From UBA1952 sp965246905 (GTDB lineage Bacteria; Bacteroidota; Bacteroidia; Chitinophagales; Chitinophagaceae), in NCBI GenBank assembly GCA_965246905.1, contig CBDFFZ010000018.1, positions 1 to 64,000 of the forward strand: a stretch of DNA of 64,000 bases. Direction: 5' to 3'. Positions 51,696-61,068 of the stretch are shown here, piece by piece (the stretch's first letter is position 1; each line of letters begins with the position of its first letter). The translations under genes and the position numbers were made by a program. The notes under the pieces were generated by a model. That model made no database searches. It saw only the letters and a program-made list of their open reading frames with translations, and was not told the origin of the DNA.

Positions 51696-51728
51696 CGACT
51701 CAATACTAAATACTATATACTAACAAAT
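51690..51728 (+). repeat. Right flank (inverted repeat) of the inserted four-helix-bundle gene
   Basis: CTAACGACTCAATACTAAATACTATATACTAAC is the approximate reverse complement of the left flank at 51314-51338. The match is imperfect, in a low-complexity alphabet, and could partly be chance. Confidence 0.4.
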
Positions 51729-54700
51729 ATGGCTATTAAAAAGGATAACCGTCCAAAACCGGGTTTCAGTAAAATCACCATCAGCCTTGCATCGCCGGAT
51801 GTGATCCTGGATCGCTCTTACGGCGAAGTGCTGAAGCCTGAAACGATCAACTACCGTACTTACAAGCCCGAGCGCGATGGCCTGTTCTGCGAGAAAATTT
51901 TCGGCCCGGTAAAAGATTATGAGTGCTATTGCGGCAAGTACAAGCGTATCCGTTACAAGGGTATCGTGTGCGACCGTTGCGGCGTTGAGGTAACCGAAAA
52001 GAAAGTACGCCGGGAGCGGATGGGACACATCAAGCTCGTTGTTCCTATTGTGCATATCTGGTACTTCAAATCGCTTCCTAATAAGATCGGCTACCTGCTT
52101 GGTACTTCTTCCAAGAAGATGGAGAGCATCGTTTATTACGAGCGCTATGTAGTAGTGCAGGGTGGCCTTGCGGATGAAATGATCCGTACCAAGCTCGCGC
52201 TGAAAGAAAAGGAAGAAACTCGCCTGCAGTTGATTACCGAGGATGAATATCTGGAGATCTTGGATGCGCTGCCCAAGGACAATCAGCATTTATCAGACGA
52301 TGATCCTAACAAGTTTATCGCCAAGATGGGTGCCGAGAGCCTTCATGCGCTCCTCAGCCGCATTGACCTTGATCAGCTTTCCTATGATCTTCGTAATGCT
52401 GCCGCAAACGAAACCTCCCAGCAGCGGAAGCAGGAAGCCCTGAAGCGCCTGAGCGTAGTGGAGGCTTTCCGCGATGCGAATACGCGTGTGGAGAATAAGC
52501 TGGAGTGGATGATCATGCAGTATCTGCCGGTTATTCCGCCGGAATTGCGCCCGCTCGTTCCATTGGATGGCGGCCGTTTTGCGTCTTCGGATCTGAATGA
52601 CCTTTACCGCCGCGTTATTATACGTAATAACCGCCTGAAACGCCTGATTGAAATTAAAGCACCGGAAGTGATCCTGCGGAATGAGAAGCGCATGCTCCAG
52701 GAAGCAGTCGATTCCCTGTTTGATAACTCACGTAAGTCGAACGCTGTAAAGGCGGAAGGTGGTCGTGCCCTGAAATCGCTGTCTGATGTGCTGAAAGGTA
52801 AGCAGGGCCGTTTTCGTCAGAATCTTCTTGGTAAGCGTGTGGATTATTCCGGACGTTCCGTAATCGTGGTAGGCCCTGAAATGCGCCTTCATGAGTGCGG
52901 TCTTCCGAAAGATATGGCTGCCGAGCTCTTTAAGCCATTCATCATCCGCAAGCTCATTGAGCGCGGCATTGTGAAGACGGTGAAGAGCGCCAAAAAGATG
53001 GTAGAGCGCAAGGAAAGCGTGGTTTGGGATATTCTTGAAAATGTACTGAAAGGCCACCCGATCCTCCTCAACCGTGCCCCAACCCTGCACAGATTATCCA
53101 TACAGGCTTTCCAGCCAAAGCTTATTGAAGGTAAAGCCATCCAGCTTCACCCACTCGTGTGCTCTGCCTTCAACGCCGATTTCGATGGTGACCAGATGGC
53201 CGTTCACGTGCCGCTTAGCCATGGCGCTATACTTGAAGCCCAGCTCCTAATGCTTGCGTCGCATAACATCCTGAACCCACAGAATGGTACCCCGATCACC
53301 CTTCCTTCGCAGGACATGGTGCTTGGTCTCTATTACCTTACAAAGGGTAAGAAGACCATGGGTGATGAGATCATCAAGGGCGAAGGCATGACCTTTTACA
53401 GCGCCGATGAGGTAATCATTGCTAATAATGAAGGCCGCGCTGATCTTCATGCTTCCATCAAGGTAAGGGCAAATGTTCGTACCAAGGAAGGAACGCTTGA
53501 AAACAAGCTCATCGAAACAACTGTTGGACGCGTACTTTTCAACCAGTTCGTACCAAAGCAGAATGGTTTCGTAAATGCACTGCTTACCAAGAAATCCCTC
53601 CGGGAGATCATCGGTGATATCCTCAAAAATACCACCATTCCTGAAACGGTTGATTTCCTGGATAATATTAAGACACTCGGTTTCCGTACCGCCTTCCGCG
53701 GTGGTCTGTCCTTCAACATTAAGGATCTCAACATCCCGGATGTAAAAGAACAGCTTGTAGAAGTAGCCCAGGGCGATGTGGATGAAGTATGGGAAAATTA
53801 CAACAATGGCCTCATCACCAACAATGAGCGCTATAATGCGATCATCGATATCTGGAGCCGCGTGGATACCCGCGTTACCGAAACATTGATCCGTGAAATG
53901 TCCACCGATAAGCAGGGCTTCAACTCTGTATATATGATGCTCGATTCCGGCGCACGTGGATCCAAGCAGCAGGTTAAGCAGCTTGCCGGCCTCAGAGGCT
54001 TGATGGCCAAGCCGCGCCGTTCCGGTTCCTCAGGCTCAGAAATCATTGAGAATCCGATCCTTTCCAACTTCAAGACCGGTTTGTCCGTATTGGAGTACTT
54101 CATCTCAACCCACGGTGCCCGTAAGGGGCTTGCCGATACCGCCCTCAAAACGGCCGATGCCGGTTACCTTACACGTCGTCTCGTTGATGTGGCGCAGGAT
54201 GTGGTGATCAATGAAACGGATTGTGAAACCCTCCGTGGCATTGCAACCTCTGCCCTCAAGGACAATGAAGAAATCGTAGAGCCGCTGTACGACCGTATCC
54301 TCGGCCGTACTTCCCTGCACGATGTGATCGATCCTTTGACTGATAAGCTGCTGGCAAAGGCCGGTGAGGAAATCACCGAAGATATTGCCCGCGATATCGA
54401 CGAAAGCGCTATCGATACTGTTGAGATCCGCTCTGTACTTACCTGCGAAAGCAAAAAAGGCGTATGCTCCAAATGCTATGGCAAGAATCTCGCTACCGGC
54501 TATACGGCACAAAAGGGTGATGCCGTTGGTATTATCGCTGCCCAGTCCATCGGTGAGCCGGGCACACAGCTTACGCTTCGTACCTTCCACGTGGGGGGTA
54601 CTGCCAACTCATCAGCAATTGAATCTCAATTGGTGGCCAAGTTTGAAGGAAATATACAGTTCGATGGTCTGCGTACTACCACCTCGACTTCAGATGAAGG

Positions 54701-56051
54701 AGAGAAGCAGATTGTAGTTATCGGCCGTACCGGAGAGGTTAGAATCGTGGATACCGATGCCGATCGCCTCATGATCACCAACAATATACCTTACGGTTCT
54801 ATCCTTAAAGTGAAGGACGGCCAGAAGGTTGCCAAGGGTGATGTGATCTGTACCTGGGATCCGTTCAACGCCGTAATCATCTCCGAAGTTGCGGGCGCTG
54901 TTCGCTTCGATGCGGTGATCGATGGTGTAACCTATCGTGAGGAAGCCGATGAGCAAACCGGCCACCGCGAGAAAGTAGTTATCGAAACCAAAGACAAAAC
55001 CAAGATTCCTTCCATCTACATCGATGGCAAGGATGTTAAGAACTACAACCTGCCGGTAGGCTCCCACATTGTGGTGGAAGACGGACAGAAGGTAACCAAC
55101 GGGCAGGTAATCGTAAAGCTGCCACGCGTGCTTGGCCGTAGCCGGGATATCACCGGCGGTCTGCCGCGCGTTACAGAATTGTTTGAAGCACGTAACCCGA
55201 GCAACCCGGCTGTAGTAGCTGAGATCGACGGTGTAGTGAGCTTCGGCAACATCAAGCGCGGTAACCGCGAGATCATGGTGGAAAGCCGTGAAGGTCTGCT
55301 GAAGAAATACCTCGTGCCGCTTACCCGCCACATCATGGTACAGGATGGCGACTTCGTAAAAGCAGGCAACTCGCTTTCTGACGGTGCAACCACACCTTCC
55401 GATATCCTTGCCATCAAGGGGCCGTTCGCCGTACAGGAGTATCTTGTAAATGAGATCCAGGAAGTTTATCGCCTGCAGGGCGTAAAGATCAACGACAAGC
55501 ACATTGAAGTGATCGTGCGCCAGATGATGCGTAAAGTAACCATCGTGGATCCGGGCGATACCAAATTCCTCGAGGACGATACTGAAGAGAAATCAGACTT
55601 CCAGGATGAGAACGACTGGATATTTGATAAAAAAGTGGTTACCGAGCATGGTGATAGCGATAAGCTGAAAGCCGGACAGATCGTTACCCTCCGCGAGATC
55701 CGCGAAGAGAACAGCGGCCTGCGCCGTGCCGATAAGAAGCTCATCGAGTTCCGCGAAGCGCAATCTGCCACTTCAGCGCCACTGTTGCTCGGTATCACCA
55801 AGGCATCGCTCGGCACCCGTAGCTGGATCTCCGCCGCGTCTTTCCAGGAAACCACCAAGGTGCTTTCGCAGGCAGCCATCAACGGCAAGAGCGATACCCT
55901 GCAGGGCCTGAAGGAAAACGTGATTACCGGCAACCTCATCCCCGCAGGTACGGGCATGCGCGATTTCACAGACATCGTAGTAGGCTCGAAAGAAGAGTTC
56001 GAGCTACTCTCTGCAAGCCGCGATGTGCTCGAGTTTGATGAAGATGAATAA
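51729..56051 (+). CDS. rpoC: RNA polymerase subunit beta'
   Basis: The 1440-residue protein is RpoC: an N-terminal zinc ribbon (CYCGKYKRIRYKGIVCDRCGVEV near 66-88), the catalytic metal motif NADFDGDQMAVH near 480, the bridge helix/trigger loop region (QAGARGSKQQ-like SGARGSKQQVKQLAGLRGLMAKP near 740) and the second zinc site (CETLRG...CESKKGVCSKCYG). The length is normal for Bacteroidota. Translation starts at the first ATG. It ends with a strong terminator. Confidence 0.98.
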   Translation: MAIKKDNRPKPGFSKITISLASPDVILDRSYGEVLKPETINYRTYKPERDGLFCEKIFGPVKDYECYCGKYKRIRYKGIVCDRCGVEVTEKKVRRERMGHIKLVVPIVHIWYFKSLPNKIGYLLGTSSKKMESIVYYERYVVVQGGLADEMIRTKLALKEKEETRLQLITEDEYLEILDALPKDNQHLSDDDPNKFIAKMGAESLHALLSRIDLDQLSYDLRNAAANETSQQRKQEALKRLSVVEAFRDANTRVENKLEWMIMQYLPVIPPELRPLVPLDGGRFASSDLNDLYRRVIIRNNRLKRLIEIKAPEVILRNEKRMLQEAVDSLFDNSRKSNAVKAEGGRALKSLSDVLKGKQGRFRQNLLGKRVDYSGRSVIVVGPEMRLHECGLPKDMAAELFKPFIIRKLIERGIVKTVKSAKKMVERKESVVWDILENVLKGHPILLNRAPTLHRLSIQAFQPKLIEGKAIQLHPLVCSAFNADFDGDQMAVHVPLSHGAILEAQLLMLASHNILNPQNGTPITLPSQDMVLGLYYLTKGKKTMGDEIIKGEGMTFYSADEVIIANNEGRADLHASIKVRANVRTKEGTLENKLIETTVGRVLFNQFVPKQNGFVNALLTKKSLREIIGDILKNTTIPETVDFLDNIKTLGFRTAFRGGLSFNIKDLNIPDVKEQLVEVAQGDVDEVWENYNNGLITNNERYNAIIDIWSRVDTRVTETLIREMSTDKQGFNSVYMMLDSGARGSKQQVKQLAGLRGLMAKPRRSGSSGSEIIENPILSNFKTGLSVLEYFISTHGARKGLADTALKTADAGYLTRRLVDVAQDVVINETDCETLRGIATSALKDNEEIVEPLYDRILGRTSLHDVIDPLTDKLLAKAGEEITEDIARDIDESAIDTVEIRSVLTCESKKGVCSKCYGKNLATGYTAQKGDAVGIIAAQSIGEPGTQLTLRTFHVGGTANSSAIESQLVAKFEGNIQFDGLRTTTSTSDEGEKQIVVIGRTGEVRIVDTDADRLMITNNIPYGSILKVKDGQKVAKGDVICTWDPFNAVIISEVAGAVRFDAVIDGVTYREEADEQTGHREKVVIETKDKTKIPSIYIDGKDVKNYNLPVGSHIVVEDGQKVTNGQVIVKLPRVLGRSRDITGGLPRVTELFEARNPSNPAVVAEIDGVVSFGNIKRGNREIMVESREGLLKKYLVPLTRHIMVQDGDFVKAGNSLSDGATTPSDILAIKGPFAVQEYLVNEIQEVYRLQGVKINDKHIEVIVRQMMRKVTIVDPGDTKFLEDDTEEKSDFQDENDWIFDKKVVTEHGDSDKLKAGQIVTLREIREENSGLRRADKKLIEFREAQSATSAPLLLGITKASLGTRSWISAASFQETTKVLSQAAINGKSDTLQGLKENVITGNLIPAGTGMRDFTDIVVGSKEEFELLSASRDVLEFDEDE

Positions 56052-56070
56052 GTATTGATTCCCGATTTGC

Positions 56071-56103
56071 AAAAGGCCGCCCAGCAATGAGCGGCCTTTT
56101 TTT
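56071..56103 (+). terminator. Terminator of the rpoB-rpoC transcript
   Basis: AAAAGGCCGC (56071-56080) pairs with GCGGCCTTTT (56091-56100); the T-run continues to 56103. Confidence 0.92.
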
Positions 56104-56124
56104 AGTATGCCACGCCTTGCCTCG

Positions 56125-57490
56125 TCCTGAAAAAGGTTGACACAAAACCTTTACAATGTTGCAAAACACAGGCGGCAGAAGTTATGGCAGAAAGACTTCA
56201 AAAGATTATAGTTTGGCTTTCAAACTGCAAGTAGTTGATGAGGTGGAAAAAGGGCTGCTTAATCAGGATCAGGCTCAGCGTGAGTATGGCATTCAGGGAA
56301 ATGCTACTATTCTGACCTGGTTAAGGAAACACGGTACCTTAGACTGGTATAAGGAAACTATGATGTCCGCTAAGAAAGTGCCTCATAAAAAGATCAGAGC
56401 GTTGGAGTGACGGATTCAGGGGCTGGAAGCTGAGCAAGTAATTCTCAACACGGCTATCGATGTAGCCGATGAGCTCTATGACACCAACATTCGAAAAAAG
56501 TTTTTTACCCCTTGTTTAGCAAAGCTCCGCGACGGACAAGGGGCAGGACAAACCTGCGGATACAGAAAGCCCGGAGGAACAAAAGCAGTAGCTGCTACGC
56601 TCGGTTATAGCCGACAGGCATTATACAAACGTAAAAATGCCACTACAGTTCAGTCAGTAAAAAGTCTGAATAAAGCCGCTGCTATAGCATTGGTGCAGGA
56701 GCAGCGTAATCATCTTCCCCGGCTGGGCACCAGAAAGCTTTATCACCAAATAAAGCCCGGGTTGGAACAGGCCGGCATCAGCGCCGGGCGAAATGTCCTG
56801 TTCCATGGGCTGCGGGGAGAAGATCTGCTCATACGCCATAAGCGACGCTATGTTGTAACAACCAACTCAAATCATTGGATGAGAAAATATCCAAACTTGT
56901 CGAAAGATCTGAAAATTAGCGGTCCTGAGCAGCTGTGGGTAAGCGACATCACCTATGTGGACACGGAAGAAGGCTGGATGTATCTGAGTCTGATTACAGA
57001 TGCATGGAGCCGAAAAATGGTCGGCTACAGTATAGAAGATAACATGGAAGCTGCAACGGTAGCCCTGGCTTTGAACATGGCGCTGGAATCCAAAACTCCC
57101 CAGTACAAACCCTATGCATCATTCAGAACGTAGAATGCAATACTGCAGCGCTCTTATAGGAGCATCTGCAAGGAAAACGGTTTAACTATTAGCATGACTG
57201 AAAATGGGGATCCGTATGAAAATGCGCTTGCAGAACGCATGAACAGGACATTTAAAGAAGAGCCTGGCCTTGGTGGAAAATTGCATTCAAAAAATGCAGC
57301 GAGATTGGTAGCAAAGGAACGTATCGAGTTGTAAAATATCCGCAGACCACATCTGGCCTTGTCCATGAAAACACCAGCAGAAGTACATCAGGTGGGCATT
57401 AAATTTGCAAAACCACCGTAAGCGGAAACAGGCTCTGCTGGCGAGCAACCTGCAAGGAATATGGTGGTCAACGGAAATGGTTCGGGGCCT
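56125..57490 (+). mobile_element. Inactivated IS3-family insertion sequence
   Basis: The element lies just beyond the rpoC terminator. Imperfect ends are visible: TCCTGAAAAAGGTTGAC on the left (about 56125-56141) and, reverse-complemented, CCCCGAACCATTTCCGTTGACC on the right (about 57466-57487). Exact ends and target duplication cannot be fixed by eye. It encodes broken OrfA- and OrfB-like transposase parts. A 10-bp perfect hairpin (57484-57508) sits at its right end without a T-run. Confidence 0.75.
56156..57422 (+). pseudogene. IS3-family transposase OrfA/OrfB, disrupted
   Basis: An HTH OrfA part (SKDYSLAFKLQVVDEVEKGLLNQDQAQREYGI) runs to a TGA at 56408-56410. It resumes in the same frame (RIQGLEAEQVILNTAIDVADELY) and passes into OrfB (PRLGTRKLYHQIKPGLEQAGI, then SGPEQLWVSDITYV with the first catalytic Asp). 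Around 57115 the frame is lost: MHHSERRMQYCS in another frame corresponds to HHSDRGxQYCS, so the second catalytic Asp is also Glu. The last part (SMTENGDPYENALAERMNRTFKEE) resumes, with another nonsense codon at 57332-57334 where Tyr is expected. The element cannot make a full transposase. Confidence 0.82.
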
Positions 57491-57569
57491 GATCACAAAT
57501 CAGGCCCCGCCATTCAAAACAAAACCATTTTCGTTGCCATGCCTAAAAAACGCACATGGGCAGAAAAAC

Positions 57570-57598
57570 AAAAATCCCGGCACCAGAGGCAACCGGGA
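57570..57598 (-). terminator. Terminator of the PorP/SprF-family gene
   Basis: On the minus strand TCCCGG-N12-CCGGGA is followed by TTTTTG, about 40 bases after the stop codon. Confidence 0.75.
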
Positions 57599-57638
57599 CT
57601 TCTTAAAACCGTCAACTTATTTCAGGGCGCTACAAAAA

Positions 57639-58682
57639 TTAGAACTTAGGGCAAGAGAAATTGTAACGCTGCTCACGGTCACGCTTTACAATGCGGCCAT
57701 TGAATGTAAGCGAAAGCTCATAAGCGCCCTGGCCACCTGTTGCAGCAGAGAAAGAAGAAGCATTTACATCATACGTTACACCGAGCGTAAATTTAGTCCA
57801 CTCGAAGCCTACATAAGGGCAGATGGCATCACCGTAGCGGTACCAGGCTCCAAGATAAAAAACAGTATTAGAGCGATACTCACGGTCGTGGCCGGGATTA
57901 AGCACGAAGCCGGCAGCAGCACCCAGCATCACTTCTGTAGCTCCGGCCTGCGCCTGATACTGTCCGCTTGCATATAGCACTGTATTTTCATTCAGGTCGA
58001 AAGAACCACCGAGGTAAGCATTGATGCGGCTGTGCAGCTTATGCTCTTCTTTATTAGAAAGAAATTGCTCAACAGGGCGGGTAAGATGATGATAGGCAAC
58101 ACCGGCATAAGCAGTGCCATGCTCGTTGATACGGCCGGAGTACATAAGGCCTGCATTGAAATCCGGGTAAGTAAGATCCTTATTAGGGAAGCCTTCCTGC
58201 GTTGGGCGATCCACCTGGCCGGTTACCGGGTCAAGCTGGTCTTCAAACCTGAGCTTATCAAATTCAATGGATTTTTGCACAAGCATCCCTTGCACGCCGA
58301 GCGATACCGTATGCTGCTTTTCCTGGCCGAAAGCCTTATGATATGCAACAGACAGGCCAACAGTTGTATTGGTAAGCGCACCTGCGCCGCTTTTATCATA
58401 GGCACCGACAATACCAATGCCCAGTGCATCTCCTTCAGGAAGGCGGCCTTTCAGCGTAGCCATATCGAAGGAAACAACACCCGTCTGGTAAGGAGTGGAA
58501 GACACACTATACCACTGTGCACGGTAGTTCAGGGCTACGCGCGTATCAAACTTTGTAAGCCCGGTCATTGCAGGATTGAGCGTTAACGGGGTAGCGAAGT
58601 ATTGCGTGTGGTGAATGTCTTGCGCGTGTACAGAACCAATTGCCAGGATGGCGGCACATACGCCAGGTAATAATTTCTTCAT
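57639..58682 (-). CDS. PorP/SprF family type IX secretion membrane protein
   Basis: The start MKKLLPGVCAAILAIGSVHAQ gives a signal peptide and 347 residues in total. Family features are QDIHHTQYFATPLTLNPAMTGL near residue 22, ALNYRAQWYSV, repeated beta strands (PDFNAGLMYSG, AYAGVAYHHLTRP, YLGAWYRYGDAICPYVGFEW) and the C-terminal YELSLTFNGRI. PorP/SprF proteins are outer membrane beta-barrels of T9SS, and many paralogues are paired with type B-domain adhesins. Two such adhesins occur in this window but not next to it. The gene is monocistronic. Confidence 0.9.
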   Translation of the reverse strand: MKKLLPGVCAAILAIGSVHAQDIHHTQYFATPLTLNPAMTGLTKFDTRVALNYRAQWYSVSSTPYQTGVVSFDMATLKGRLPEGDALGIGIVGAYDKSGAGALTNTTVGLSVAYHKAFGQEKQHTVSLGVQGMLVQKSIEFDKLRFEDQLDPVTGQVDRPTQEGFPNKDLTYPDFNAGLMYSGRINEHGTAYAGVAYHHLTRPVEQFLSNKEEHKLHSRINAYLGGSFDLNENTVLYASGQYQAQAGATEVMLGAAAGFVLNPGHDREYRSNTVFYLGAWYRYGDAICPYVGFEWTKFTLGVTYDVNASSFSAATGGQGAYELSLTFNGRIVKRDREQRYNFSCPKF

Positions 58683-58731
58683 CTGCAAAATAGTATGTTT
58701 TAAAATGCGGTTGTTAAGAGTTTCTGAAAGC

Positions 58732-58762
58732 CAAAGAAAAGCATTTCCTTATTATAATACAA
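58732..58762 (-). promoter_or_regulatory. Promoter of the PorP/SprF-family gene
   Basis: On the minus strand TTG (58760-58762), 20 bases, then TTTCTTTG (58732-58739, five of six). It lies about 50 bases before the ATG. Confidence 0.5.
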
Positions 58763-58792
58763 GACAATCGCTAAGATTATTTTAGTTGGGTA

Positions 58793-59443
58793 TCAATTCT
58801 GCATTTTATTGCCGTAGGAGAGGTCGCCCGAATCGCCGAGCCCCGGTACAATATAGCCGCGCGCAGTAAGCTCCTCATCGATTGCGCCTGCCCAGATAAA
58901 GGCCTCGGGAAATTTTCGTGAAATGTATTCTATGCCTTCCGTGCAGGCAATTGCAGCCACTATATGAATGGCAACAGGTGTACCATTTTGTAACAGGGTG
59001 GCAATTGCAAGCCCAAGTGATGCCCCGGTAGCCAGCATCGGGTCGGCAATAATGAGCGTGCGCCCGTCAAGCTGAGGAGTGGTTACATATTCCTGCTTTA
59101 TCTCGAAAGTGCCATCGCGGTGATGCTTACGGTAGGCCGCAACAAAGGCGCCGTCCGCCTTATCAAAAAAATTGTAAAGTCCCTGGTGCAAAGGGATTCC
59201 GGCCCTCAGTATCGTTGCCAGTACAGGCTCGCCTGATAGCTGGAGGCTGGCCGCTTCGCCCATCGGCGTCTGTACGGTTACTTCTTCGTAAACCAATGTT
59301 TTCGAAATTTCGTAAGCCGCAATCTCGCCGATGCGCTCCATATTTCTGCGGAAGCGCATACGGTCGGACTGTACTCCGGTATCACGTATTTCACGCATCC
59401 AGATGCTGAGGAGCGAGTTTGTATCGCTGAGGTTCGTTACCAT
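58793..59443 (-). CDS. upp: Uracil phosphoribosyltransferase
   Basis: The 216-residue protein converts uracil and PRPP to UMP in pyrimidine salvage. It has the N-terminal region typical of UPRT (RDTGVQSDRMRFRRNMERIGEIAAYEISKTL), AGIPLHQGL near 88, the PRPP-binding loop LIIADPMLATGAS near 130 and the uracil-binding C-terminus YIVPGLGDSGDLSYGN. A near-consensus -7 box TATCTTCG (59448-59455, minus) ends 4 bases before the ATG, so the mRNA may be leaderless. It is transcribed alone. Confidence 0.94.
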   Translation of the reverse strand: MVTNLSDTNSLLSIWMREIRDTGVQSDRMRFRRNMERIGEIAAYEISKTLVYEEVTVQTPMGEAASLQLSGEPVLATILRAGIPLHQGLYNFFDKADGAFVAAYRKHHRDGTFEIKQEYVTTPQLDGRTLIIADPMLATGASLGLAIATLLQNGTPVAIHIVAAIACTEGIEYISRKFPEAFIWAGAIDEELTARGYIVPGLGDSGDLSYGNKMQN

Positions 59444-59447
59444 AGGG

Positions 59448-59455
59448 CGAAGATA
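59448..59455 (-). promoter_or_regulatory. Possible -7 box of upp, leaderless spacing
   Basis: On the minus strand TATCTTCG (five of six fixed positions) is separated from the upp ATG by four bases (CCCT). No -33 TTTG is evident. Confidence 0.4.
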
Positions 59456-59599
59456 ATTTTTTTGTCCTTAGCTGCAGGAATCCTATTGAGCATCCGTTGC
59501 GTCGCACACTGCATCCACCCCTTTCTATTCAGCTTTTACTATTCGCTGTGATCGTCTCAACTAAGATTTTATCCAGATAAACAGCATGCACTTGAATAA

Positions 59600-59680
59600 A
59601 CCCAGGCTTCTCAACATCATTCCCTAATTCCCAATTACAAATTCCCGATTCCACCAAATCCGATTCCAAAATCCGAATTC
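59600..59680 (+). repeat. Low-complexity AATTCCC-type intergenic sequence
   Basis: The 301-base gap 59444-59744 has no gene. Its middle consists of repeated short steps of the type AATTCCCAATTACAAATTC, CCGATTCC and AAATCCG. Similar short stretches occur at 4780-4812, 30612-30640 and 56056-56069. Confidence 0.4.
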
Positions 59681-59686
59681 CTCTGC

Positions 59687-59694
59687 TACTTTTG
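59687..59694 (+). promoter_or_regulatory. -7 box of the E2 gene
   Basis: TACTTTTG is a perfect TAnnTTTG, 50 bases upstream of the ATG at 59745. No clear -33 element. Confidence 0.5.
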
Positions 59695-59744
59695 CAGCGC
59701 CTCAATATTTTTAATTACGCAATAAAACATCCAGCAGATATAAT

Positions 59745-61061
59745 ATGGCTACCGTCGATTTAATAATGCCCAAGATGGGCGAGAGCATTATGGAAGCAAC
59801 CGTGCTAAAGTGGCATAAAGCGCCCGGCGATACAGTTAAAATGGACGAAACGGTCCTGGAAATAGCTACTGATAAAGTAGATAGCGAAGTGCCATCCACT
59901 GCAGCCGGTACGATCACGGAAATCCTTTTTAAAGAAAACGATGTTGTGCCCGTAGGTACGGTTATTGCCCGTGTAAGCACTGAAGGTGGTGCAGCAACGG
60001 CAACGCCTCCGCAGGCTGCTGCAGCGCCCGAAGTTTCTGCACCGGCAGCAGTGCAAAGCGCCGCTGCACCCGCAGCAGTTGCCGCAACAGCAGGCAGCAA
60101 TAAATTTTACTCTCCACTGGTACTGAATATTGCCGGCAAAGAAGGCGTAGGCATGGCCGAGCTGGAAACCATTCCGGGCACCGGCAATGAAGGCCGTGTA
60201 ACAAAAAAAGACATCCTTAACCATGTAGCCAACCGCGGTGTAGGAAGTGCGCAGCCGATAGCGGCAAGCCAGCCTGTTGCGCAGGCGGCGCAACCGCAAT
60301 CCGCCGGCGCAGCCACACCGGTACAGCAGCCATCCGGCGCTAATTATGGCGATAATGTAGAGGTAATAGAAATGGACCGTATGCGCAAGATGATTGCTGA
60401 CCACATGGTGCGCAGCAAGCATACATCACCGCACGTTACCTCTTTTACCGAGGCCGATGTTACGAACATCGTACGCTGGCGCGATAAGAGCAAGGCTGGC
60501 TTCGAGAAAAAATACGGCGAGAAGATCACTTTCACCCCAATATTCATCGAAGCTGTGGTCAATGCGATCCGCAAATTCCCGATGATCAACAGCAGTGTGG
60601 ATGGTACCAATATTATTGTAAAGAAAGACATCAATATAGGTATGGCTACTGCCCTGCCAAGCGGCAATCTTATCGTACCCGTTATCAAAAATGCCGATAC
60701 CAAAAACCTGCTCGGCCTGAGCAAGGATGTGAATAATATGGCCAAAGCCGCGCGCAGCAATAAGCTTAAGGCAGATGATACACAGGGCGGCACCTTTACG
60801 CTCACCAATGTGGGCACGTTTGGCTCTCTTATGGGCACACCGATCATCAATCAGCCGCAGGCCGCCATCCTCGCAGTTGGCAGCATTAAAAAGCGCCCCA
60901 TGGTTATGGAAACTGCAGACGGCGATGTGATTGCTATCCGGCAAATGATGTATCTCTCCCTAAGCTATGATCACCGCATTGTAGATGGCTCGCTGGGTGC
61001 ATCTTTCCTCACGGAAGTAGCCAACCAGCTTGAAGCGTTCGATGGCAATCGCGCTGTTTAA
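59745..61061 (+). CDS. 2-oxoacid dehydrogenase complex E2 (dihydrolipoyl acyltransferase)
   Basis: The 438-residue protein has one lipoyl domain (1-80, with the lipoyl Lys44 in EIATDKVDSEVP), an Ala/Pro-rich linker and a peripheral-subunit-binding domain (about 121-161, SPLVLNIAGKEGVGMAELETIPGTGNEGRVTKKDIL). A second Ala/Gln/Pro linker precedes the catalytic core, which has the active-site motif SYDHRIVDGSLG near residue 408. It transfers acyl groups from E1 to CoA. Whether it belongs to pyruvate, branched-chain or another complex cannot be fixed; the TP(I/V)F and NIGMATA motifs fit branched-chain-type E2. No E1 or E3 gene is adjacent. Confidence 0.9.
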   Translation: MATVDLIMPKMGESIMEATVLKWHKAPGDTVKMDETVLEIATDKVDSEVPSTAAGTITEILFKENDVVPVGTVIARVSTEGGAATATPPQAAAAPEVSAPAAVQSAAAPAAVAATAGSNKFYSPLVLNIAGKEGVGMAELETIPGTGNEGRVTKKDILNHVANRGVGSAQPIAASQPVAQAAQPQSAGAATPVQQPSGANYGDNVEVIEMDRMRKMIADHMVRSKHTSPHVTSFTEADVTNIVRWRDKSKAGFEKKYGEKITFTPIFIEAVVNAIRKFPMINSSVDGTNIIVKKDINIGMATALPSGNLIVPVIKNADTKNLLGLSKDVNNMAKAARSNKLKADDTQGGTFTLTNVGTFGSLMGTPIINQPQAAILAVGSIKKRPMVMETADGDVIAIRQMMYLSLSYDHRIVDGSLGASFLTEVANQLEAFDGNRAV

Positions 61062-61068
61062 TTAAAAA

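Noticed and set aside
57484..57508. Perfect 10-bp hairpin as a terminator
   Set aside because: No T-run on either side; the terminator of the neighbouring gene is at 57570-57598. It may belong to the IS end.
57405..57977. 190-codon plus-strand frame after the IS element
   Set aside because: It runs antisense through the PorP/SprF gene and its terminator.
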